Notes under the pieces: generated by a model
What the model was told of the DNA's origin: nothing
The model's database searches: none
What the model saw: only the letters and a program-made list of their open reading frames with translations
Program-made: the position numbers and the translations under genes
NCBI GenBank assembly: GCA_947475525.1
Contig: CANJMI010000002.1
Coordinates: 186,001-250,000, forward strand
Direction: 5' to 3'
DNA: 64,000 nucleotides
From: Polyangiaceae bacterium
Lineage (GTDB): Bacteria; Myxococcota_A; Polyangia; Polyangiales; Polyangiaceae
Shown: piece after piece, positions 44,531-52,432 of the stretch
Layout: each line of letters opens with the position of its first letter
How positions within the stretch are numbered: the stretch's first letter is position 1

Positions 44531-46927
44531 GTGTCTGCTGAAGGAGCCCCTCCCGCGAGTCCGGTGCTACGCCGTGCGGAAGAGCGTGTCGGCACGACGA
44601 TCCTTGGCACGTGGACGCTGACGGGTGTGCTCGGCTCGGGTGGCGTGGCGACCGTGTACCGCGCGCGGCACGCCGACGGTCGCGTCGTGGCCCTCAAGCT
44701 TCTCCACGCTGAAATCGCCGACGATGTGGACATTGTCAAGCGCCTCACCTACGAGGCGCGCGCCGCGAATCGGCTGAATCACCCCGGTTCGGTGCGCATT
44801 CAGGAATGCGACGTCACCGATGAGGGATTGCCTTTCCTCGTGATGGACCTGCTCACGGGATGCACGCTCTCCGAACGCCTCGCGCGCGGCACGCCGCTCC
44901 CTTTGGATGAGCTCTTGCGCATCGCCGATGAGGTGCTGGATGTGCTCGTCGCCGCGCACGCCGCGGGAATCATCCACCGCGACGTGAAGCCCGCGAACAT
45001 CTTCCTTACCGCCGAGGGCCCAGTAAAATTGCTCGATTTTGGGATCGCCAAGGCGACGGCGGACCAACGCTCCTTGCAGACCGCTCCCGGCTCGACGCTC
45101 GGTACGCTCGGCTTCATGGCGCCCGAGCAATTGAACGGTCGCGCGGCGGCGTGCAGTGACGTCTTTTCCGTTGGCGCGACGATGTTTCGCGCTCTCGCCG
45201 GACGCGCCGTGCACCGCGGTCGCGACCTCGTCGAGACACTCAAGCTCGTCGCGTCGACCTCCGCGCCGCTCCTCGACACGATTGCTCCGACGGTTCCGGA
45301 GCAGGTGTGCGCGGTTGTCGACCATGCGCTCGCGTTCGATCCGAACGACCGCTATCTGGACGCGCGGACGATGCAGGCCGACGTGCGCGCTCTCTTGCGT
45401 GGCGAGGTGCCGAGCATTGCGATGGCGCGGCGCAGCGAAGACGGTCCGACGCGTCAAGTTGTCATCTCCGAGGATCGAACGAGCGAACGGAGCGCGGCGG
45501 AGCGGCTCGTCGGCGGTGTTGTCGGCGGGAGCTTCCGGTTGAAGCGGCTGCTCGGCCGCGGCGGCATGGGCGCGGTCTACGAGTCGGCCACGAGCGACGG
45601 CACGCCGTGCGCGGTCAAGGTCATCCTCGTGCAAGGCGATGGCGAAGGCACCCTCGTCGAAGATCGCTTTCGGCGTGAGGCAGCGCTCGCCGCGCGCATC
45701 CGTCACGTCAACGTGGTGAGCACGCTCGTCGCCGATGTCGACAAGCGCGCCGGCCATCCGTATTTCGTGATGGAGCTGCTCGACGGTCGCGACCTCGCGT
45801 CGTGGTTGCGGGAGCTCGGTGCCCTCGAGGCGAGCGTGGCGGTGCGCATCTTCGTCCAGGCATGCCGCGGGGTGGCGGCTGCGCATGCCCTCGGCATCAT
45901 CCATCGTGATCTCAAGCCCGCGAACATCATGCTGGCCCGAAGCGAGGGCACGCTGATCGCGAAAATTTGCGATTTCGGCCTCGCGAAGAACACCCTGAGC
46001 GACAGTACGGAGCACGGCCTTTCGCTTACGAAATCGAGCGGCGCGCTTCTCGGAACACCCCAATACACAGCCCCCGAGCAAGCGATGCAAGCGAAGGACG
46101 CCGATACCCGCGCCGACGTGTGGGGCCTCGCTATTTCGTTGTATGAAGCGCTGAGCGGCACGCGACCATGGGCGCGGTGCGAGACCCTCGCGCAGCTGCT
46201 GCTCGCCATCTGCACCGAGTCTGTGCCGCCGCTCGCCCAGGTCGCCCCGTGGGTCGATCCGGCGCTCGCCGAACTTGTCGAACGCGGTCTCCTGCGCGAT
46301 CGTGAGCTGCGCTGGCCGACCGTTGCCGCGTTCGCCGAGGCCCTCGAGCCCTTCATGGGGGGAACCGACACCCTTGTGCCGGGTGACCTCGTGGGGGCGA
46401 GTACGAGCGAACGCCGAAGTGACGTTCCGAACGTGTCGCAAAGCCATCGAATGCCTGGGCGCGATGGCGCGGGTTCTCAGTCGGGCATCCGCTCACCGTC
46501 CGGCGGCGCGAGTCTCGCTGCCCTCACCGCGCCGTCTCTGGCGTCTTCTCGCTCGCAGGCGGCGAGTGTCGTGCGCATCGTCGCCGCTGCGGCTTTTGTT
46601 GCGATCGGCATGGCGGCAGCTTGGTTCGTGTTGCGGCCCAAGGGCGCCTCCGAGGTGTCCGCATCGGCGACCGTGCCCGTGCTTGCGACGCCTACGGCTG
46701 GGGCGCATGCTCCCGAGGCGCCGTCGTCGTCACCGGCCCTCGCGGCGCCCGCTCCGTCAAGCTCGGCCGCGCAAGCGCCGCCCTACGCAGCCGGTAAGTC
46801 GCTCGCGACGTTGTCGCCGACGGTCAAGCCCCAATTGCGCCCAACTGCGCCCGACTCCGCTAAGCCTGCCGCGACGGCGGCGCCGAAGGCCGGCGGTTCG
46901 GGCATTCAATTCAAGCCGACATGGTGA
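44531..46927 (+). CDS. Transmembrane Ser/Thr kinase with two complete kinase domains
   Basis: A 798-residue protein, GTG start at 44531. Kinase domain 1 (about 24-290) has G-loop LGSGGVATVYRA, the VALK lysine, HRDVKPANIF and DFGIAKA. Domain 2 (about 333-610) has LGRGGMGAVYES, AVKV, HRDLKPANIM and DFGLAKN. Both keep the residues for ATP binding and phosphotransfer. A Ser/Gly-rich linker and one membrane helix (about 677-702) follow, then a periplasmic or surface Pro/Ala tail of about 95 residues. Two active-looking kinases in one chain are unusual and may activate each other. The downstream PEGA gene overlaps the stop by 7 bases and is a likely partner. Confidence 0.85.
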   Translation: MSAEGAPPASPVLRRAEERVGTTILGTWTLTGVLGSGGVATVYRARHADGRVVALKLLHAEIADDVDIVKRLTYEARAANRLNHPGSVRIQECDVTDEGLPFLVMDLLTGCTLSERLARGTPLPLDELLRIADEVLDVLVAAHAAGIIHRDVKPANIFLTAEGPVKLLDFGIAKATADQRSLQTAPGSTLGTLGFMAPEQLNGRAAACSDVFSVGATMFRALAGRAVHRGRDLVETLKLVASTSAPLLDTIAPTVPEQVCAVVDHALAFDPNDRYLDARTMQADVRALLRGEVPSIAMARRSEDGPTRQVVISEDRTSERSAAERLVGGVVGGSFRLKRLLGRGGMGAVYESATSDGTPCAVKVILVQGDGEGTLVEDRFRREAALAARIRHVNVVSTLVADVDKRAGHPYFVMELLDGRDLASWLRELGALEASVAVRIFVQACRGVAAAHALGIIHRDLKPANIMLARSEGTLIAKICDFGLAKNTLSDSTEHGLSLTKSSGALLGTPQYTAPEQAMQAKDADTRADVWGLAISLYEALSGTRPWARCETLAQLLLAICTESVPPLAQVAPWVDPALAELVERGLLRDRELRWPTVAAFAEALEPFMGGTDTLVPGDLVGASTSERRSDVPNVSQSHRMPGRDGAGSQSGIRSPSGGASLAALTAPSLASSRSQAASVVRIVAAAAFVAIGMAAAWFVLRPKGASEVSASATVPVLATPTAGAHAPEAPSSSPALAAPAPSSSAAQAPPYAAGKSLATLSPTVKPQLRPTAPDSAKPAATAAPKAGGSGIQFKPTW

Positions 46928-48726
46928 TGCGCCGCGCTCCCGCTTCGAGTCCCAACTCCCGCGCCGCATCGCGATTGAGTCGAGTCGTGCTGCTCGCGCT
47001 GACGCTGGTCGCGACGAGCGCACAGGCCGCGCCGCCTGTGCCCACGGCGTCGCCCACGGCCGCGGATCCGGCGATGGACCGCGCGAAGGAATTGTTCCGC
47101 CGTGGCGTGGTGCTGTTCGAGGCGGGGGACATGGAGCGCGCGCTCCAACTGTTTTTGCAATCGCGCGGCGCGTACCCTTCCCTGCAAAATACCTCGAATG
47201 TCGCGATCTGTCTCGATCGCCTCGGCCGCTACGATGAAGCGCTCGAGCTCTACGAGCAGCTCCTGACGGAGTTCAATCAAGGGCTTCAGCCGGGCGAGAC
47301 CGAGACGCTGACGCGCGCGATGACAACGCTTCGAACGCGCGTCGGCAACGTGTGGATCGCCGCCGATGTTGCGGGCGCGCAGGTGGTTGTCGACGGCCGC
47401 GCTCGCGCGACGTTGCCGCTGGTCGTGCCGATCCGCGTGCTGCCGGGAACGCGGGTCGTCCGCGTGATCAAGGATGGTTACATCACCCGCGAAACCCGCA
47501 CCGACGTCATCGTGAATGCCGAAACGAAGGTCGAGGTGCACTTAGAGCCGCTCGCGAATGCGGGCCTCTTGCGCATCGAGGATAGCGTCTCCGCCACGCG
47601 CCTCTTCGTTGACGGGACCGTCGTCGGTACGACGCCATGGGAAGGCACCCTCGGACCTGGTCGCCACGTCGTCTGGACGCAGAAAGAGGACCTCGGCACG
47701 GCGCCGAAGGAGGTCGTCGTCGTTCAAGGGCAGAAGGCGATCGTCGCGGTCGAAGCGTCGGCGCTGGGTGCCGAGCTCGCGGTCGACGCGGAGCCGGCTT
47801 CGGCGTCGCTCGCCGTTGACGGGGTCGATGTCGCCGTTGGACGTTGGCGCGGTCGCCTTCCCCTCGGCGTGCACCGCGTGTCGTCGAGCGAGTCCGGGTA
47901 CCACGCGCTTGCGGTTGCCGTCGAGTCGTCCGCCGCGGCGACGGCGCCGGTTCGATTGCGACTCATCGTCGATCCGGGGCATCCCCGATGGCCGCGCTCG
48001 GCACCCGGTCACCCGTTCTTCGAGGCGGTCGGTGGCTATCTGCTTGCTCCGCGGTTGGCGAGTGACGCCGAGGTAAATTGCTCGTCCTGCCCAAGCTCGG
48101 CGCTCGCGCACGGCCTCATCGCTGGGCTCCGCGGAGGGTATCGCTTCCCCGCGGGCGTCTCGCTTGCGCTGATGGGCGGCTACCTCCGCGCAGCTTCGAC
48201 ATTCTCGCGAACCTTGCCTTCGAGCGCTCCGACGACGGAGCATCCGACCTTGGCGTATGACCTCACCGACCACCTCGTCGTCCACGGCCCATTCGGCGCC
48301 TTCGGTGTCGGGTACCAACGCGCGCTCGGGGCACGGTTTGCACTCTCGGCGCACGCGATGGTGGGTGCGGCGATGTCGAGCGGCCGCGACGTAGCCGATG
48401 TTGCGGTTGTGTCAGGAAGCGAGCGTATTGCCGCGACGGTCGTCGATTCGGATCCCGTCTCCACCGCCGGCGTGCTCCTCCTCGAAGGTGACGTGGGTGC
48501 GACGATGCGGGTCGGCGACTGGGACCTTGGCCTCGCGGTCGCGGCCCTCGGATTGTTGCTGCAAGGTCCGCCGCTCGACGGACGCTCGGTCGCAATCGCC
48601 TACGACCCGACCTGCACCGCGGGGAGTCTCGCGTGCGTCGCGAGCGGAACACCGTTGCCGGACGAACGCGCCCATGGCCGAACCATCGCGCTCTCGCCGC
48701 TGTTTTCAATCGGCCGTTCGTTCTGA
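46921..48726 (+). CDS. Exported TPR-PEGA protein with C-terminal beta-barrel-like domain
   Basis: A 601-residue protein with a signal peptide (SRVVLLALTLVATSAQA). TPR-like helices occupy about 50-130 (AKELFRRGVVLFEAGDMERA). At least two PEGA beta-domains occupy about 145-290 (GAQVVVDGRARATLPLVVPI, ATRLFVDGTVVGTTPWEGTL). From about 360 there are alternating glycine/aromatic strands (FEAVGGYLLAPRL, GLRGGYRFPAGVSLALMGGY) ending LFSIGRSF, as expected for an outer-membrane barrel. It is co-transcribed with the tandem kinase. A surface sensor or envelope anchor for the kinase is an inference. Confidence 0.7.
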   Translation: MVMRRAPASSPNSRAASRLSRVVLLALTLVATSAQAAPPVPTASPTAADPAMDRAKELFRRGVVLFEAGDMERALQLFLQSRGAYPSLQNTSNVAICLDRLGRYDEALELYEQLLTEFNQGLQPGETETLTRAMTTLRTRVGNVWIAADVAGAQVVVDGRARATLPLVVPIRVLPGTRVVRVIKDGYITRETRTDVIVNAETKVEVHLEPLANAGLLRIEDSVSATRLFVDGTVVGTTPWEGTLGPGRHVVWTQKEDLGTAPKEVVVVQGQKAIVAVEASALGAELAVDAEPASASLAVDGVDVAVGRWRGRLPLGVHRVSSSESGYHALAVAVESSAAATAPVRLRLIVDPGHPRWPRSAPGHPFFEAVGGYLLAPRLASDAEVNCSSCPSSALAHGLIAGLRGGYRFPAGVSLALMGGYLRAASTFSRTLPSSAPTTEHPTLAYDLTDHLVVHGPFGAFGVGYQRALGARFALSAHAMVGAAMSSGRDVADVAVVSGSERIAATVVDSDPVSTAGVLLLEGDVGATMRVGDWDLGLAVAALGLLLQGPPLDGRSVAIAYDPTCTAGSLACVASGTPLPDERAHGRTIALSPLFSIGRSF

Positions 48727-48792
48727 TCCCGTAACGAGGCCCTGCGAATTGCGGGCTCGCCGGTCGGATCCCTTGCTAGTCTCGAAGTCTTA

Positions 48793-51700
48793 ATGGCAGA
48801 GAGAGCCGCTTGGAGTTCGTTCGCGATCGCGACCGCTTTGGTGGTGACCCTTGGCGCAACCGCTTGCCAATTCGTGAGCGGCATAAGCGGTATGACCTTC
48901 GGCGCGGGCGGCGCGGGCGGCGCGGGCGGTGCCGGTGGAACCGAGCTCCCCGTTTCGTGCAAGCAGGCGAGTGATTGCCCGCCGCCTTTGAATCCTTGTG
49001 AGATTCCGCTGTGCGTAGGTGAGCTCTGCGGGACCGTTGGGCTGCCGGCCGGCAGCAACGCCGCTGCGACCGCGCAAAAACCTGGGGACTGTCAGGTCCT
49101 GGTTTGCAACGGCTCCGGGATGACCACGCCGCGAGTCGAGGACTCCGACGTTTTCGACGATGGCTCCGACTGCACCGAGGACCTGTGCATCAACGGCGTG
49201 CCCTTCGCGAAGCCGCGCCCCTTCGGCCTCACGTGCGGCCCGGACGATTACGGCAAATGCAACGACGCGGGTGCGTGCGTCGGGTGCCTTGCCGACATCG
49301 ATTGTGGCGCGCTGACCGCGTGCGCGAAGCCTCGCTGCGTTGCCGGAACCTGCGACGCTGGCTTCACCGCCAAGGGAACGTTGGTCGGTGTGCAAACGCC
49401 CGGCGACTGCCAGCAACGCACGTGCGATGGAGCGGGCCTCGTCAAGACGGACCCCGACGACGCCGACGTTCCCGATGATGGAAACGATTGCACCGACGAC
49501 GTCTGCGCGTTGGGTATCGCCACCAATCCCGCGAAGGCGATGGGGGACGTGTGCGGCAATGCGGTGGCGATGACCTGCGACGGAAGTGGCAGCTGCACCG
49601 GTTGCGCGACGGCCGACGATTGCGCCGGCGTCGATAACGCGTGCCGCGTTCGGTCGTGTTCGGCAGGCACCTGCGCGCTGACACTCAAGCCTGAAGGGGC
49701 GAACCTGCCCGCTCAAGATCAAACGGTGGGCGACTGTCGCGCGAAGGCGTGCACGGGGCTCGGCCTCATCGCTGAGCTCGCCGCCGACGATCCGCCCGCC
49801 GAGGATGGCAACGCGTGCACGAAGTCAACGTGCGTCGAGGGTGCCGCCGAGCAGCTTCCGTCGTTCCAAGGGACCCCGTGTACGAGCAACGGTGGCAAAG
49901 TCTGCGATGGCTCGGGAGCGTGTGTGACGTGCAATGCCGGCGCGGACTGCACAGCCCCCGAGGGCATTTGCGTTTTGCCCGTGTGCACCGCTCACGCGTG
50001 CGCAATCGGTAACGTTGCGGCCAATCAGCCCGCTGCCGAGAGCAAACAGAACGTCGGTGATTGCCTGGTGATCCTGTGCGATGGGAACGGCGCCAGCATC
50101 GAGTCCGCTCTCGACGCCGACGTGCCCTTCGACGCGCAGCCGTGCACCCAAGACGCATGCGTAGGCGGCAAGCCCGTGCACACTCCTGAGGTCGTCGGAG
50201 TGGCTTGCCAGACGGCGACCGGCGGGAAAAAGTGCGACGGCAAAGGCTCCTGCGTCCAGTGCCTCGTCGACGTCGAGTGCAACGGCGGACAGTGCCTCCC
50301 GGATGGCTCCTGTGACAACTGCACCTCGAAGAGTTGCGTGTCGCTCGGTTTGACCTGTGGCCAGGCGACCGACGGATGCGGCGGGAAACTCGTGTGCGAC
50401 GATCTCAACAAGAACGGCCTGGAGACCGACGTCGATTGCGGCGGCGACAAGGCGACATGCGGCGCGCGTTGTGAGCTCGGTAAAGGGTGCAGCGGCGACG
50501 TCGATTGCGCGAGCGGACACTGCGCTCAGGGCGTTTGCTGCAACGTCGCGTGCGAGGGTGGATGCCGCTCGTGTGCGGCCGCGGACACCGGCGGAACGAA
50601 CGGGCAATGCGGCTTCATCGCGAAGGGTGCGGACCCGTTCGCGCAGTGCGAGTTTGGCAAGGCGTGCGATGGTGGGGGCGGCTGCAAGCTCAAGCTTGGT
50701 CAGGGTTGCGGGCTCGCGGGGCAATGCCTGAGTGGATTCTGTCCGGCCCAAGATGGCACGTGCTGCGAGACCGCGTGTGACGGCAAATGCAGCTCGTGTC
50801 AATCGACGAAAACCGGCGACCTCGACGGAGCCTGCGTGCCGGTTTTGCTCGATACCGATCCCGATAGCGAGTGCCCAGACCAAGGTCCGGCGAGCTGCGC
50901 GAAGACCGGCGGGTGCGACGGCGCCCCGCAGCCCGCATGCAAGCTCTACACGCAAGGCACGGTGTGCAAGGCCGGGAGCTGCGACGGCCCGACGGCGTTC
51001 GAGACCAAGCCGGCGACGTGCGACGGCGGCGGCACCTGCGGGAGCGGTGCGATCACGAGCTGCGGCGGCTACGCGTGCGGGCAAGCCGCGTGCAAGACGA
51101 CCTGCGCCGCGGACACCGATTGCTTCGGAGCGAGTTATTGCGAGGCGAAGGCCTGCGTCGCGAAGAAGCCGCAAGGCAACACTTGCATGACGGACAATCA
51201 ATGCGCCGCTGGATTTTGCCGAGATGGAACGTGTTGCAATAGTGACTGCCCGGGCACGTGCAGCGCCTGCTCCGCGCTGAAGACCGGCCTCGCGAACGGG
51301 ACCTGCGGAAGCGTCCTGCTCGGCAGCGATCCGGATGCGGAGTGCCTCGGTGCGACCCCGATTTGCTCTGGCCAATCGAGCTGCGCCGCGTGCGGTGCGG
51401 CGCTCGCTGCGCCCGGTGGCGTGTGCCCGGCTGAATGCACCGGCGGCTGCAACTTAGGCACGAATACCTGCAACATCGACTGCAGCAAAAACGATTCGCA
51501 ATGCCTCGGCGCGACGTTGACCTGTCCTGCGGGCTGGAATTGCCGCGTCGGTTGCACGAAGAAGGCGAGCTGCAAGTCGGCGACGGTCGTTTGCCCGAGC
51601 AACTACGCCTGCAACGTCGACTGCGGCGGTGGCGGCGAGAGCGAATCGTGCGCGCTCGCGGTGGTCCTCTGCAAGAACGGCAACTGCAACCTCGCGTGCA

Positions 51701-51867
51701 AAGGCGCGGTTAACCGGACGGCATGCAAAGGCGCGACGATGTCCTGCGGCGGCAACGCGTGCACAGCCACCTGCGATTTTACCTACTTTGATCCGGCCGG
51801 CTTTGCGTCGCTTACCAAGAACGACGCGTGCAGCTGCACCAACTGCGGCTTCGTCGCCTGCAAGTAG
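48793..51867 (+). CDS. Very large cysteine-rich surface lipoprotein
   Basis: A 1024-residue protein with lipobox GATAC at residue 25. A Gly/Ala spacer follows, then more than ten cysteine-rich units. The first half repeats a module with GDC-x-x-x-x-C-x-G, D-D-G-N-D-C-T-D-D-x-C and CDGSGSC-type motifs; the second half has CASGHCAQGVCCNVAC, CSSCQSTKTG and similar modules. Spacing suggests dense disulfide bonding on the outside of the cell. Similar modules are frequent in Polyangia. No enzyme domain is visible. Confidence 0.75.
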   Translation: MAERAAWSSFAIATALVVTLGATACQFVSGISGMTFGAGGAGGAGGAGGTELPVSCKQASDCPPPLNPCEIPLCVGELCGTVGLPAGSNAAATAQKPGDCQVLVCNGSGMTTPRVEDSDVFDDGSDCTEDLCINGVPFAKPRPFGLTCGPDDYGKCNDAGACVGCLADIDCGALTACAKPRCVAGTCDAGFTAKGTLVGVQTPGDCQQRTCDGAGLVKTDPDDADVPDDGNDCTDDVCALGIATNPAKAMGDVCGNAVAMTCDGSGSCTGCATADDCAGVDNACRVRSCSAGTCALTLKPEGANLPAQDQTVGDCRAKACTGLGLIAELAADDPPAEDGNACTKSTCVEGAAEQLPSFQGTPCTSNGGKVCDGSGACVTCNAGADCTAPEGICVLPVCTAHACAIGNVAANQPAAESKQNVGDCLVILCDGNGASIESALDADVPFDAQPCTQDACVGGKPVHTPEVVGVACQTATGGKKCDGKGSCVQCLVDVECNGGQCLPDGSCDNCTSKSCVSLGLTCGQATDGCGGKLVCDDLNKNGLETDVDCGGDKATCGARCELGKGCSGDVDCASGHCAQGVCCNVACEGGCRSCAAADTGGTNGQCGFIAKGADPFAQCEFGKACDGGGGCKLKLGQGCGLAGQCLSGFCPAQDGTCCETACDGKCSSCQSTKTGDLDGACVPVLLDTDPDSECPDQGPASCAKTGGCDGAPQPACKLYTQGTVCKAGSCDGPTAFETKPATCDGGGTCGSGAITSCGGYACGQAACKTTCAADTDCFGASYCEAKACVAKKPQGNTCMTDNQCAAGFCRDGTCCNSDCPGTCSACSALKTGLANGTCGSVLLGSDPDAECLGATPICSGQSSCAACGAALAAPGGVCPAECTGGCNLGTNTCNIDCSKNDSQCLGATLTCPAGWNCRVGCTKKASCKSATVVCPSNYACNVDCGGGGESESCALAVVLCKNGNCNLACKGAVNRTACKGATMSCGGNACTATCDFTYFDPAGFASLTKNDACSCTNCGFVACK
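48901..48939. repeat. Nine-base tandem repeat encoding Gly-Ala-Gly
   Basis: GGCGCGGGC occurs three times exactly (48901-48927) and once more with changes (GGTGCCGGT). It encodes the Gly/Ala spacer after the lipobox of the large cysteine-rich lipoprotein and could vary in length by slippage. Confidence 0.8.
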
Positions 51868-51905
51868 CCGCCTCGCCTCGTGTCGAGCGGGCTTCGCGGT
51901 CCGTG

Positions 51906-52304
51906 TCAGTGCGGGGTAGTTTGTGTGGCGGCGCGGTAGCTCGCCTGCGCCTCGAATCGCAGCTCGTAGTCGCAGTTGCCTTCGCGGGCGTGCCCTCCGC
52001 AACGGTGAACTCCCGAAAAAACCAAGGTTCCGCGTGCGAGCTCCTGCAAGACGACCTCCGTGACGTCGTGCCCACCCTCCTCGCACCCCCGGTCTGAGCA
52101 CGCGAACTCGAACAGTGCCGGGGCCCGGTCAACGATGATCACCCGTTTGTGATGCACTTCGTGGCCCGGCAAGTTGCCACGCACTTCACGCACGTCGAGC
52201 TCGAGTCCTAGCAAGCTCGGTACGGCGTCGCGAAGGCGGCGCGCCTCGTCTTGTTTGCGTTTGCGTTCGATGGTTCGCTGGAAGGCTTCTGAACTGCGTC
52301 GCAT
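51906..52304 (-). CDS. Small conserved protein with a zinc-ribbon-like cysteine set
   Basis: A 132-residue protein from ATG 52304, giving the N-terminus MRRSSEAFQRTIERKRKQD. It has a core of strands (LDVREVRGNLPG, HHKRVIIVD, APALFEFAC). Four cysteines (FACSDRGCEEGGHD, then HRCGG and GNCDYEL) are spaced as two pairs, consistent with one bound zinc ion. The GGHDVT motif after the first pair is characteristic of this small myxobacterial family as far as I can tell from its regular pattern. There is no signal peptide, so it is cytoplasmic. Its function is unknown. It is convergent with the large lipoprotein gene. Confidence 0.6.
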   Translation of the reverse strand: MRRSSEAFQRTIERKRKQDEARRLRDAVPSLLGLELDVREVRGNLPGHEVHHKRVIIVDRAPALFEFACSDRGCEEGGHDVTEVVLQELARGTLVFSGVHRCGGHAREGNCDYELRFEAQASYRAATQTTPH

Positions 52305-52432
52305 GAGGACTCCTTGGCGCCCGAGTAGGAGCGCGTGTTCCCGGCGTAGCTTTGGAGCGCACGCGGGCAACGTGGAACATAAGCACGTTCACGCCGTTCG
52401 CCGGTCGTGTGGGCTGTGCCTGCTTATTTGGT
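52305..52432. other. Intergenic region, nothing recognised
   Basis: About 130 bases between the subtilisin stop and the zinc-ribbon-like gene start on the same strand. No convincing hairpin or promoter motif is visible. Confidence 0.35.

Noticed and set aside
44567-46447. Long open frame antisense to the tandem kinase
   Set aside because: Composition is typical of a shadow frame, and both kinase domains are intact on the other strand.
40300-51800. Cysteine-rich proteins as metallothioneins or conotoxin-like peptides
   Set aside because: They are large lipoproteins with disulfide-type spacing and long linkers; metallothioneins are small and lack signal peptides.
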